Assembly (NCBI GenBank): GCA_016715905.1
Contig: JADJXI010000017.1
Span: 310,001-374,000, forward strand
Source: Sphingobacteriaceae bacterium
Lineage (GTDB): Bacteria > Bacteroidota > Bacteroidia > B-17B0 > Aurantibacillaceae
DNA length: 64,000 bases
Reading direction: 5' to 3'
This document shows positions 51,929-60,369 of this stretch, piece by piece. The position numbers were made by a program, and so were the translations under genes. The notes below the pieces were generated by a model, which was not told where the DNA came from, searched no databases, and was given only the letters and a program-made list of their open reading frames with translations. Numbering within the stretch: position 1 is the stretch's first letter; every line of letters starts with the position of its first letter.

Positions 51929-53242
51929 ATGAATAGGCCGTTACTTTTTATATCTTTCCTTCTTCTAACATTAAATATATGGAGTAATCGGATTGATTCA
52001 CTTTTTCGCGTATTTTACAATGAAAAAAACGATTCGCTGCGCTTTGAAATGATTGGTCGTCTTATTGCTCATCAATCTATAAAAATTAGCGATGAAGAAG
52101 CGCATGTGTTAAATGACTTGGCCATTCACTACGCCGATAGTACCAATAACTTAAAAGGTAAAGGTTTTTTATACTTGCTAAAAGGCAAACACATTTTAAA
52201 CTCTGAAAGTCCTAATCCTTACGAAGGAATTGAAATGGGTTACAAGGCGCTTGCATGCTATGAGGAGCTAAAAGACATAAAAGGAATTTCGACTTCCTAT
52301 CAGTTGATGGGCTGGTTTTATCATCTTTCCGGAAACAATGAAGAAGCCCTTGTTTATACCTTAAAAGCGCTTGATCTGGCTGAAAAAAACAGAATAGATA
52401 AAGTAAAAAGTAATTGCTATAATAATTTAGGCGGTATCTATTCATCCTTAAAAGATTACTCTAAAAGTATAAAATGTTATAAAATGGCCGCAGCACTTGC
52501 TTTGCAAGAAAATAATTGGTCCAAGCTTGCACGTGTCTATGGAAATATTTCTGAAATATATACCAACATAGGTGAATATAACGAATCATTAAAATATCGA
52601 AAAAAGGCTATTGATTTGTTTAGAGAAAATCATTCAAGAGGTGGTGTTATATGGCATTATGCCGGCCTAGCCGAAATCTTGGTTCATCAAAAAAACTATA
52701 ATAACGCTGAAAGATTTATTGACACGGTATACACCTTCGCAACCAAAGACAACTGGACCGAACTTCTCAAGACTTGTTATATGGTTCAGGAACTTTTATA
52801 CAAAGCTACCGGAAATATTGAAAAGGCTTATCATTTCAATAAAGCCTATCATTCATTAAATGATTCTTTAAATAGTGCTTATAATTTAAATAAAATTTCA
52901 GAACTAAAATTATTTTATGAAAAACAAAAAAATGAAAAGTTAAAAGAATTGGAAGAAATTGCAGCCAAAGAAAAACACAATGCCGCACTTCAAAAACAGC
53001 AAATTATCCTAACGGGTGTAATCATTGTTCTTGCCTTAATCTCCATTTTTGTTTTGTTCATTTATCGATCATTAATGCTTGTAAAGAAAAAGAAAGCCGA
53101 ACTCGAACATAAAAATAAAATAATTGAAGAAAAACAAAAGGAGATATTAGATTCTATGCAGTACGCTCGAAGAATTCAAATGGCTCAAATTCCTAATGAA
53201 AACAGAGTGGAACTTCAATTAAAAAGAACTAGGTTAAAGTAA
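51929..53242 (+). CDS. TPR / single-TM / signalling-helix tail protein (family member M)
   Basis: Predicted 437 residues from ATG 51929; a TTG at 51914 is less likely. The signal peptide ends near LNIWSN, followed by RIDSLFRVFYNEKNDSLRFE. TPR units lie at about 75-300 (CYNNLGGIYSSLKDYSKSIK). The coiled coil is short, so the protein is the smallest member. The transmembrane helix is about 359-380 (VIIVLALISIFVLFIY). The tail EEKQKEILDSMQYARRIQMAQIP differs at one position from consensus and ends NENRVELQLKRTRLK. It is the last gene of the third cluster and converges on the caspase-like gene, 13 bases apart. Confidence 0.84.
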   Translation: MNRPLLFISFLLLTLNIWSNRIDSLFRVFYNEKNDSLRFEMIGRLIAHQSIKISDEEAHVLNDLAIHYADSTNNLKGKGFLYLLKGKHILNSESPNPYEGIEMGYKALACYEELKDIKGISTSYQLMGWFYHLSGNNEEALVYTLKALDLAEKNRIDKVKSNCYNNLGGIYSSLKDYSKSIKCYKMAAALALQENNWSKLARVYGNISEIYTNIGEYNESLKYRKKAIDLFRENHSRGGVIWHYAGLAEILVHQKNYNNAERFIDTVYTFATKDNWTELLKTCYMVQELLYKATGNIEKAYHFNKAYHSLNDSLNSAYNLNKISELKLFYEKQKNEKLKELEEIAAKEKHNAALQKQQIILTGVIIVLALISIFVLFIYRSLMLVKKKKAELEHKNKIIEEKQKEILDSMQYARRIQMAQIPNENRVELQLKRTRLK

Positions 53243-53255
53243 TTCCAAATTAAGC

Positions 53256-55187
53256 CTATAGTCCCATATCTTTCCAGTTATCAATAATATCTTTTCCAAC
53301 AAGGGTTTGCGGCGACTGAGATTTTTTATTAATCAAAATGGATTGTTGCGAAACATTAGTTTGAATATAATCCGACAACTCCCCTATCCTAAACTCCCCT
53401 TTTGATTCTTTAATTTTTTTAAGTAAAAAATAAGTGAACATGCCATGTTTTTTTTCAGAAAAAGGAAAGGCAGTTTCGTCGCCTGTACTGGCACTAAACA
53501 AAACTGTTTTTCCAAAAACAGCAAGTCCTTTGGGTTTTATCTTTACTCCCCTTGCTTGAACTAACATGTCGGCTCCTTCAGATCTCGCGTTGCCACTAAA
53601 GCATGCATCAATAAAAACAAATATAGGTTGCTCTGTTGCTTTTTGAATTGAATTCAAATAATCTGATAAATTAATTGCGGTTAAAATATTTTCCGCGTTT
53701 CCGTCTGTGGGCAAGATAAAAGATTGTTTGCTTTGTTCATCAGGTAATCCATGTCCCGCATAGTATACTATAAATTTAGCGTCTTGATCAAAAGCTTTAG
53801 CAACGTCGCTTAGCCACTTAATACCATCCAGCATCTGCCCATAGGTTGCATTTTTCAAAAGCCGTATATTTTTGGCTGGAATCCCCATCGTTTTTTCAAG
53901 GTAAGAATTGAATATTAAAGCATCATTTAAAGCAAACTCAACTTGTGTTTCATTCAAATATTTTTCATTGCCTATAATCAGTGCAAAGGTTTTTTCATTT
54001 GATTTTCCGGTGATCGGAATTTCTACATCCACATCAGAAACAAGGTCGGGCAATTTTTCTTTTTCAGACTTCTTAACCAGGTTTGGTTGAACATTTTCAA
54101 GCGTTCGTATATATCCTTCTTCCGTTAATTTACTGTTTATGTCAACCGTTTTGGCTTGAGAGAATCCGAATTTACCATGCTTTTCTTTTGCAGTAATACT
54201 AAATGATAATTTACTACTTTGAAGCTCGCTATTAATAAAATAACGGTAGGCAACGGTTTGATGTTTGCCTGAATTTAATTCGCTAATTCGTTTATCTGTT
54301 CTTATTAATTTTCCCTCTTCATCAATAGCTCCCAGCAAAACAACACCTTTTTGATTGTTGTCTACTTTAATTTGAATATTCTCAGCTCTCCCCGCCCCCA
54401 CATTTTGTACTATAAACAAAACATCTATCTGTTCATTTAAATCAATTCTATTATTTGGGTTTGGCGATAAGTTTTCAAGAACTGCAAATTTTGCCAATAG
54501 CAATTCGGGTTTAACGTACTCATCTGTTTTTATTTTAACCGATTGGCCTATGATTTTGATTTTATGCGTTAATTCTGTCACTTCCAATTTTAACTCTGCT
54601 TCTCCGGCCTTTAAAAGCAGTCCGCCATTAATATCAACGGTAAGTATTTCAACCCCTCCGCTTTTTTTAATATTCTTAAATTTTGTTGGCGATATAAATT
54701 CAATTTCTTTGGTTACTGAATATAAATTCAATTGCGCATCCGTTGCGTCTCCTTCTCCCGAATTTTTCACTTTCACCGACAACTGAATAGTTTCTCCTCC
54801 TTGTAATCTATTTTTAGAAAGTGTGATTTCTTCAATACTTAAAATTGGAGGTGCGCGGCGCACAGGTTTAATTTGGCTTTGTCTTGTCCAAACTTCTTTT
54901 GATCCATTTATAAAAATAATTTGCGATTCGCTTGTTGCCACAAATTCGAATTCGTCTTTTTTGTATTTATTTTTAGCTATATGATTATACTTGTTTTGTG
55001 CTTCTTTATCTTCACAACCTTTTACTAAATAATCATTGCCACTTTTTATCAGGTTTACACAAATGTTTTTATCGGTAATTAGCCAGGTTCCTTCCAATTC
55101 AAATTTTGTTTGTGCGTTAATCAAAAAGGTAAGGGTTTGAATTAAACCACATATAAATAATATTATCGACCTAGTACTAATTAACAT
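53256..55187 (-). CDS. Secreted caspase-like (C14) peptidase with CARDB-like domains
   Basis: Predicted 643 residues from an ATG. The signal peptide ends near FLINAQ. Residues about 28-105 form a small beta domain (LEGTWLITDKNICVNLIKSG). Residues about 115-350 look like two CARDB-type immunoglobulin folds, with LQGGETIQLSVKVKNSGEGD and LNEQIDVLFIVQNVGAGRAEN. The caspase-like domain (about 398-640) has ALIIGNEKYLNETQVEFALND, catalytic His479 in YYAGHG and Cys529 in DACFSG, and an S1-pocket-type segment KTVLFSASTGDETAFPFSEK. Family knowledge: such metacaspase-like enzymes cleave after Arg/Lys or Asp and often serve signalling or cell-death roles, but no substrate is evident. It converges with TPR member M. 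Confidence 0.9.
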   Translation of the reverse strand: MLISTRSIILFICGLIQTLTFLINAQTKFELEGTWLITDKNICVNLIKSGNDYLVKGCEDKEAQNKYNHIAKNKYKKDEFEFVATSESQIIFINGSKEVWTRQSQIKPVRRAPPILSIEEITLSKNRLQGGETIQLSVKVKNSGEGDATDAQLNLYSVTKEIEFISPTKFKNIKKSGGVEILTVDINGGLLLKAGEAELKLEVTELTHKIKIIGQSVKIKTDEYVKPELLLAKFAVLENLSPNPNNRIDLNEQIDVLFIVQNVGAGRAENIQIKVDNNQKGVVLLGAIDEEGKLIRTDKRISELNSGKHQTVAYRYFINSELQSSKLSFSITAKEKHGKFGFSQAKTVDINSKLTEEGYIRTLENVQPNLVKKSEKEKLPDLVSDVDVEIPITGKSNEKTFALIIGNEKYLNETQVEFALNDALIFNSYLEKTMGIPAKNIRLLKNATYGQMLDGIKWLSDVAKAFDQDAKFIVYYAGHGLPDEQSKQSFILPTDGNAENILTAINLSDYLNSIQKATEQPIFVFIDACFSGNARSEGADMLVQARGVKIKPKGLAVFGKTVLFSASTGDETAFPFSEKKHGMFTYFLLKKIKESKGEFRIGELSDYIQTNVSQQSILINKKSQSPQTLVGKDIIDNWKDMGL

Positions 55188-55211
55188 AGCAAGTAAAGGT
55201 AGTGATAAATA

Positions 55212-55697
55212 CTAAAAAACAAGATTTGAGCGGCTGCTTAATTGCTGTGGTTCAATGTGCTGAATTTGTAAAATTTCTTTGATTGACTTTAACTTATCTG
55301 CTATTTTAAACTTATACAAATGCAAATCTTCTCCCTTAATTAAAATAAAATAATTTATTTTAGGTAACTCTTTAATTAATTTAGCACTTTCTTCCACAGC
55401 GGTTCCTGAAAATAAATCATCTGCTTTTCCCTCTTGTGATTTTTGAGTTTCTAAATTACTAACGTTAGCTATTAAATTAATTTCCAAGCCTAATTCCTCA
55501 TCAAAATATTTGAACAGCGAAAAACTAAAAACGTTACCCGGTTTTAAATTGTAAGAAATATTATCACTCAGCGCCAAATCAATTACCAAAGTCCTGTTAA
55601 TTTTTGAAACAATGCTATACTGATTCTCTTCGCTGATTATTCCAAAAAGCAAAAAATTAAAATTCTCCTCACTATTATTTAATACGTATTTTGCCAT
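55212..55697 (-). CDS. IPExxxVDY-family-like protein
   Basis: Predicted 161 residues from ATG 55697; a TTG two codons upstream is possible. It overlaps the end of rnc by 23 bases. Its place directly after rnc and the pattern FSFSLFKYFDEELGLEINLI match the small Bacteroidota family named IPExxxVDY, which usually sits between rnc and pyk. The eponymous motif is degenerate here: LIKELPKINYFILIKG occupies the place of LIPELxxVDYFLxI. There is no signal peptide or membrane helix. Function unknown. Downstream is the caspase gene on the same strand after 24 bases, not pyk. The assignment rests on position and partial similarity. Confidence 0.65.
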   Translation of the reverse strand: MAKYVLNNSEENFNFLLFGIISEENQYSIVSKINRTLVIDLALSDNISYNLKPGNVFSFSLFKYFDEELGLEINLIANVSNLETQKSQEGKADDLFSGTAVEESAKLIKELPKINYFILIKGEDLHLYKFKIADKLKSIKEILQIQHIEPQQLSSRSNLVF

Positions 55698-56424
55698 TTT
55701 CAATATCTTCCAATGTTAATTGTGCGGCCCTTTGTTCTGCATTTTTTTTACTGTGATTTTCAAAAATCACCCCGGCTTTATTGTCAACGTAAACCTGAAC
55801 TGCATAAATTTTATTTGCCCCCACTCTCTTTTCACTAACTAATTTATATTCCAGTGAAACCTTATTTTTTTGACACCATATTTGCAACTGGCTTTTATAA
55901 TCCTCATTTGTATTTACAAGCTCATCTAAATCTATGTGAAACTTAATAATTTTTTCAAGTACAAACTTTTTAGTTGCATTATACCCTTTGTCTAAATAAA
56001 CCGCTCCAATAAAAGCCTCAAATGCATCGCCATACGCGCTTGATTTTGTTTTTTCCTCTTTATTCAAGCTGGTTTTTAAAAATTTATTAAAGCCAAATTT
56101 TAAGGCCAGGTTTTTAAGGTTTTGCCCATTAACAATTTTACTGCGCAATTGCGTTAAAAACCCTTCATCTTTATATGGATACTTTTTAAATAAATGTTCT
56201 GCTATAATTGCACCTAGTACCGCATCACCTAAAAACTCTAAACGCTCGTTACTGGTTTGATAATTGCCTTTTTTTGTTGTTACACTACTGTGTGATAAGG
56301 CTTGCACATATAAACTAAGATTTTTAGGAACAAAACCGCAAGTGTTTTTTATCCAACTTTTAAATTCCTTATCGCTTGCAGAATTTTTAAAGTTCAGTCG
56401 CGACAAAAAACTTTTTAATGCCAA
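55675..56424 (-). CDS. rnc: Ribonuclease III
   Basis: Predicted 249 residues from TTG 56424, 2 bases after fabF ends. RNase III cuts double-stranded RNA, including rRNA precursors. The signature NERLEFLGDAVLG places the metal ligands Glu60, Glu63 and Asp67; the second acidic pair is Asp133 and Glu136 in YGDAFEAFIGAVYLD. The C-terminal double-stranded RNA-binding domain (about 165-245) contains YKSQLQIWCQKNKVSLEYKL and AEQRAAQLTLE. The order acpP-fabF-rnc is common in bacteria. Translation coupling to fabF is likely. Confidence 0.96.
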   Translation of the reverse strand: MALKSFLSRLNFKNSASDKEFKSWIKNTCGFVPKNLSLYVQALSHSSVTTKKGNYQTSNERLEFLGDAVLGAIIAEHLFKKYPYKDEGFLTQLRSKIVNGQNLKNLALKFGFNKFLKTSLNKEEKTKSSAYGDAFEAFIGAVYLDKGYNATKKFVLEKIIKFHIDLDELVNTNEDYKSQLQIWCQKNKVSLEYKLVSEKRVGANKIYAVQVYVDNKAGVIFENHSKKNAEQRAAQLTLEDIENGKIRIK

Positions 56425-56426
56425 TG

Positions 56427-57677
56427 TTAGTTGTATTTTTTGAAAACCACTGCGGCATTATGTCCGCCAAAACCAAAAGTGTTACTGATAGCAGCTCTTA
56501 CTTCTCTGGTTTGTTTTGTATTAAACGTAAGATTTAATTTTGGATCCAGTTCTGGATCGGGGTTTTCATTATTAATAGTTGGAGGAATAATTCCGTTTTT
56601 TATGGCGAGAATAGTAGCAATACCTTCAATGGCCCCTGCCGCTCCTAATAAGTGGCCGGTCATACTTTTGGTTGAGCTTATGTTCATTTTATATGCGCTT
56701 TCTCCAAAAACATTTTTAATTGCTTTTAATTCTGCTAAGTCGCCTAACGGTGTGCTAGTTCCATGTGTGTTGATATAGTCAATTTGATCCGGAGTAATTC
56801 CGGCATCTTTTAAGGCTCTTGTCATTACTAAAGTTGCGCCTAATCCTTCCGGGTGAGGTGCTGTAATATGATGAGCATCTGCGCTCATTCCTCCACCAAT
56901 AATTTCAGCATAAATTTTTGCACCTCGTGCCAGAGCGTGTTCAAGTTCTTCAAGTATTATGGCTGCTCCACCTTCACCTAAAACAAAACCATCTCGGTCT
57001 TTATCATATGGGCGTGATGCTTTAGTTGGATTGTCGTTTCTAGTACTCATGGCCTGGCAGGCATTAAATCCACCAATTCCGCTTTCATTAATTGCAGCTT
57101 CACTTCCGCCACTAACAATGGCTACTGCTTTTCCCATTCGAATATAATTGAAAGCATCAATTAAAGCGTTTGTTGACGAAGCACAAGCCGAAACCGTTGT
57201 AAAATTTGGGCCGCGTAATCCAAATCGCATGGATATATGGCCACTACATATATCCGCAATCATTTTAGGAATAAAAAAAGGATTAAATCTAGGTGTTCCG
57301 TCGCCCTTTGCGAATGCAAAGGTTTCCGTTTGAAATGTATCTAAACCGCCAATTCCACTGCCCCAAATTACACCAACTTCATTTTTGTCCACTTTTTCAG
57401 AATCTATTCCGCTATCAGCAATAGCTTGCACGCTTGCGGCAATGCCATACCAAGTATAGGTATCAAGTTTTCTTGCTTCCTTACGGTCAAAATATTCTTC
57501 AGGATTAAACCCCTTTACTTCACAGGCAAATCGGGTTTTAAATTTAGACGCATCAAAACGTGTAATAGGCGCCGCACCGCTAACCCCTACAATTAGATTA
57601 TTCCAATAATCGTTTACATTATTGCCTAATGGGGTTACGGCACCAAGTCCGGTAACTACTACACGTTTTAATTGCAT
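56427..57677 (-). CDS. fabF: Beta-ketoacyl-ACP synthase II
   Basis: Predicted 416 residues from an ATG. FabF condenses malonyl-ACP with growing acyl-ACP in fatty-acid elongation. The catalytic triad is visible: Cys165 in TVSACASSTN, His305 in INTHGTSTPLGD and His342 in KSMTGHLLGAAGA. The N-terminus RVVVTGLGAVTPLGNNV and C-terminus SNTFGFGGHNAAVVFKKY are typical, as is the length. It follows acpP by 6 bases and precedes rnc by 2, forming an acpP-fabF-rnc operon with the IPExxxVDY-like gene behind it. FabF is preferred to FabB by neighbourhood and length. Confidence 0.97.
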   Translation of the reverse strand: MQLKRVVVTGLGAVTPLGNNVNDYWNNLIVGVSGAAPITRFDASKFKTRFACEVKGFNPEEYFDRKEARKLDTYTWYGIAASVQAIADSGIDSEKVDKNEVGVIWGSGIGGLDTFQTETFAFAKGDGTPRFNPFFIPKMIADICSGHISMRFGLRGPNFTTVSACASSTNALIDAFNYIRMGKAVAIVSGGSEAAINESGIGGFNACQAMSTRNDNPTKASRPYDKDRDGFVLGEGGAAIILEELEHALARGAKIYAEIIGGGMSADAHHITAPHPEGLGATLVMTRALKDAGITPDQIDYINTHGTSTPLGDLAELKAIKNVFGESAYKMNISSTKSMTGHLLGAAGAIEGIATILAIKNGIIPPTINNENPDPELDPKLNLTFNTKQTREVRAAISNTFGFGGHNAAVVFKKYN

Positions 57678-57683
57678 TGAATT

Positions 57684-57923
57684 TTACTTTTTAGCGTTTG
57701 CTTCGATATAAGCAATTGCATCACCTACAGTGCTAATTTTTTCAGCCTGCTCATCAGGTATAGCAATGTTGAATTCCTTTTCGAATTCCATAATTAACTC
57801 AACAGTATCTAAAGAGTCAGCTCCTAAGTCGTTTGTAAAACTAGCCGTAGCAGATACTTCTTTTTCGTCAACTCCTAATTTATCAACGATGATCGATTTT
57901 ACTTTGTTTGCAATGTCAGACAT
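57684..57923 (-). CDS. acpP: Acyl carrier protein
   Basis: Predicted 79 residues from an ATG. ACP carries acyl chains on a phosphopantetheine attached to Ser37 in the DLGADSLDTVEL motif. The rest of the acidic four-helix protein is standard (VKSIIVDKLGVDEKEVS, EFEKEFNIAIPDEQAEKIST) and ends AIAYIEANAKK. It is the first gene of the acpP-fabF-rnc operon. The phosphopantetheinyl transferase gene that could modify it lies 12 kb away at 44620-45198. A terminator-like hairpin upstream (58030-58073) separates it from the preceding small gene. Confidence 0.97.
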   Translation of the reverse strand: MSDIANKVKSIIVDKLGVDEKEVSATASFTNDLGADSLDTVELIMEFEKEFNIAIPDEQAEKISTVGDAIAYIEANAKK

Positions 57924-58029
57924 TATAGTTTAATTTAAATTTGGCACAAAAATAATAAATCATAGCTAAATCAAAATTTTTAGAGCAATTTTCTTTTTCA
58001 AAAGTGAATAATACCATCAGAATAAACGC

Positions 58030-58073
58030 AAAAAGCGCCTAACCCACTGATTATTAGGGCTAGACGCTTTTTT
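58030..58073 (-). terminator. Intrinsic terminator after the small membrane protein gene
   Basis: Arms AAAAAGCGCCTAACCC (58030-58045) and GGGCTAGACGCTTTTTT (58057-58073) with two internal mismatches. Read on the minus strand it gives a stem and a T tract just after the 58091-58381 gene. A symmetrical A/T flank means it could also act on the plus strand. Confidence 0.75.
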
Positions 58074-58090
58074 ACTGCCGTATTAAAAGC

Positions 58091-58381
58091 TTAGGCGGTC
58101 TTTTTAATGACTCTTTGGTGGTGGTTTCGGCGTTCGCGGGCTACGCTCAAGTTGGGCCTGCTCTCTTTTTTCTCTTCTTTTACAAAGTGATTTGAAACGA
58201 TATAGAAAACCAAACCGCCAATTATCACTCCTGCCATAATATACAAACCTTCAAAGCTTGAAAATTCATTACCTATAAAGGTTTGAAATTTTTCAACTAT
58301 CCCTGCGCTTGCTCTTTGTGTCGATAAAAGCATTGTTCCCACCAGGAACAAAACTGCTTTATTGTTTAATAATGTTTTCAT
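58091..58381 (-). CDS. Small membrane protein of unknown function
   Basis: Predicted 96 residues from an ATG. The N-terminal hydrophobic segment (LLNNKAVLFLVGTMLLSTQRASAG) looks like a signal peptide with cleavage near RASA. A second helix follows at about 46-65 (GLYIMAGVIIGGLVFYIV). The C-terminal 30 residues are strongly basic (KEEKKESRPNLSVARERRNH). I do not recognise a family. Coding is supported by the start, the terminator immediately after it and the helix layout, but there is no catalytic motif. It is divergent from rimP, with 190 bases between. Possibly a small membrane adaptor with a cytoplasmic basic tail. Confidence 0.65.
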   Translation of the reverse strand: MKTLLNNKAVLFLVGTMLLSTQRASAGIVEKFQTFIGNEFSSFEGLYIMAGVIIGGLVFYIVSNHFVKEEKKESRPNLSVARERRNHHQRVIKKTA

Positions 58382-58505
58382 AGTATTTAGGTTTTACGAA
58401 TTAATTAATGCTTGTTTATTACTAGAACGCAATAACCGTGCCTAAGGTTGGCGTTTTAACTTATTTTTTCATTTGAAATAATTTTTTTCTTTCAAAATAA
58501 ATATC

Positions 58506-58513
58506 TACCTTTG
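58506..58513 (+). promoter_or_regulatory. Candidate -7 element for rimP-nusA-infB
   Basis: TACCTTTG fits TAnnTTTG, 58 bases before the rimP start. The -33 region is an AT-rich run with only TTTC-type matches. A GGGGACAAGAGTCCCC hairpin (58538-58553) lies between it and the start and might form a leader structure. Confidence 0.4.
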
Positions 58514-58571
58514 TGGGGTAAAATAGAAATTAAGGAAGGGGACAAGAGTCCCCTATTTTATTGAAATTTTT

Positions 58572-59033
58572 TTGATAACAACAGATAAAATAGAAGCTAT
58601 AACTACAGAGTATCTGAAAGATAAGGTAATTTATGTAACCGGAATCAGAATTTCCGATAACAACAATATTACCGTTTTTTTAGATGGAGACGAGGGCGTA
58701 AAAATTGCCGATTGCGTGGCTTTGAGCCGTTATATTGAATCCGAACTGGGAGATGATGAAAATTATAGCATTGATGTGAGTTCACATGGGGCAAGCGCAC
58801 CGCTAATATTTCCTCGTCAATATAAACGGCACGTGGGCAGGGAGTTTGATATTAAATTAAACGACGGGTCAAAAATTTCTGCAGAGCTTGTCAATTGCAA
58901 CGAGGAGGGGTTACACTTAAAATACAGCGTTCGCGAAAATAAGCCCATTGGAAAAGGTAAAATTACAGTAGAAAAAGAAATACAATTAAAATTCGAACAA
59001 ATAAAAGAATCAAAAATTAAACTTAAATTTTAA
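58572..59033 (+). CDS. rimP: Ribosome maturation factor RimP
   Basis: Predicted 153 residues from TTG 58572, as no ATG is available near the start. RimP helps 30S subunit maturation. The N-terminal domain contains NNITVFLDGDEGVKIADCVALSRYIESEL, the conserved strand-helix of the family, followed by YSIDVSSHGASAPLIFPRQY, which corresponds to the usual VSSPGLxxPL with His for Pro, and a C-terminal SH3-like domain (about 85-153). Lead gene of rimP-nusA-infB, a conserved order across bacteria. A leader hairpin precedes it. Confidence 0.92.
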   Translation: MITTDKIEAITTEYLKDKVIYVTGIRISDNNNITVFLDGDEGVKIADCVALSRYIESELGDDENYSIDVSSHGASAPLIFPRQYKRHVGREFDIKLNDGSKISAELVNCNEEGLHLKYSVRENKPIGKGKITVEKEIQLKFEQIKESKIKLKF

Positions 59034-59044
59034 AACTAAAAAAC

Positions 59045-60304
59045 ATGGAAAGCGTAAACCTTATTGAATCGTTTTCAGAATTTAAAGACATCAAAAACAT
59101 CGACCGCGCTACGTTGATGAGTATTATTGAAGATGTTTTCAGAAGCATGCTGATTAAAAGATTTGGCAGCGATAAAAATTTTGATATCATTGTTAACCCC
59201 GATAAAGGAGATGTTGAAATATATAAAAACAGAAAAATAGTAGATGATGAGTTTGCTGAGGACTCATTTGATTTTGACGAAAACAAACACATTAGCTATA
59301 CCGACGCTCAAAAAATTGAGCCGGATTTTGAAATTGGCGAAGAGGTTTCTGAAAAAGTTAAATTAGAAGATTTCGGCAGAAGAGCCGTGCTTTCTGTGCG
59401 TCAGAATTTAGTACAAAAAATTCTTGAGCTTGAAAAGAGCGAAATTTATAATAAATACAAAGAAAAAGTTGGCGATGTAATCACCGCCGAAGTATATCAG
59501 GTTTGGAAAAAAGAAATCATGTTGGTTGATGATGAGGGTAACGAATTGTTGTTGCCTAAAACCGAACAAATTCCTTCTGACTTCTTTAAAAAAGGCGATA
59601 CGGTTAAAGCTGTTGTTTCTAAAGTAGATCTAAAAAACGGAACACCAAGCATTATTGTTTCCCGTACCTCTCCTGTTTTCTTAGAAAGATTATTCGAAAA
59701 TGAAGTTCCTGAAATTTTTGATGGACTCATCACCATTAAAAAAATTGTTCGAGAGCCCGGTGAGCGAGCTAAAGTAGCAGTAGAAAGCTATGATGATCGA
59801 ATTGATCCTGTAGGCGCTTGTGTAGGAATGAAGGGCTCTCGTATACATGGCATTGTGCGTGAATTAAAAAATGAAAATATTGATGTAATTAATTTTACCG
59901 CAAACTCAACGCTGTTAATTCAACGCGCTTTGAGTCCGGCCAAAATTACTTCTATTAAAATTGATGAAGATACTAAGCGCGCCGAAGTGTTTTTAAAACC
60001 TGATCAAATTAGTTTAGCTATTGGAAAAGGCGGGTATAATATAAAATTAGCCGGCAAATTAACCGGGTATGAAATCGATGTGTTTAGAGATACAGGCGCT
60101 GAAGTTGAAACCGAAGACGTAGATCTGGATGAGTTTTCAGACGAGATTGAAAGTGCTGTAATTGATCAGTTAAAGTCAATTGGCTGTGATACTGCAAAAG
60201 CGGTTCTTGAATTAAGTGATGAAGAATTAGTTCGCAGAACAGGAATTAATGAAGACACTTTAGCAAGCGTTAGAGAAATTCTTCAATCGGAATTTGAAGA
60301 TTAA
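59045..60304 (+). CDS. nusA: Transcription termination/antitermination factor NusA
   Basis: Predicted 419 residues from an ATG, 11 bases after rimP. NusA binds RNA polymerase and nascent RNA to control pausing, termination and antitermination. Domains: an N-terminal RNAP-binding region (about 1-125), an S1 domain (about 130-205, VGDVITAEVYQVWKKEIMLV), then two KH domains with GACVGMKGSRIHGIVRELKN and ISLAIGKGGYNIKLAGKLTG. The protein ends in an acidic helix-hairpin-helix-like segment (SDEELVRRTGINEDTLASV), shorter than the repeats of the E. coli protein, as usual in Bacteroidota. Cotranscribed with rimP and infB. Confidence 0.96.
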   Translation: MESVNLIESFSEFKDIKNIDRATLMSIIEDVFRSMLIKRFGSDKNFDIIVNPDKGDVEIYKNRKIVDDEFAEDSFDFDENKHISYTDAQKIEPDFEIGEEVSEKVKLEDFGRRAVLSVRQNLVQKILELEKSEIYNKYKEKVGDVITAEVYQVWKKEIMLVDDEGNELLLPKTEQIPSDFFKKGDTVKAVVSKVDLKNGTPSIIVSRTSPVFLERLFENEVPEIFDGLITIKKIVREPGERAKVAVESYDDRIDPVGACVGMKGSRIHGIVRELKNENIDVINFTANSTLLIQRALSPAKITSIKIDEDTKRAEVFLKPDQISLAIGKGGYNIKLAGKLTGYEIDVFRDTGAEVETEDVDLDEFSDEIESAVIDQLKSIGCDTAKAVLELSDEELVRRTGINEDTLASVREILQSEFED

Positions 60305-60369
60305 TTTGTACAGATAAAATTTTGTTGGCGGCACTTGCCGTCAACTTTATAACAAGAGAATAATAAAAT

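Noticed and set aside
748..53242. A complete SpoIIE/PP2C phosphatase domain fused to or next to one of the tail-family genes
   Set aside because: All proteins end within 14-20 residues of the ARRIQMAQIP motif, and no reading frame in the window shows the KPKDIVSGDFYW-type start of that domain.
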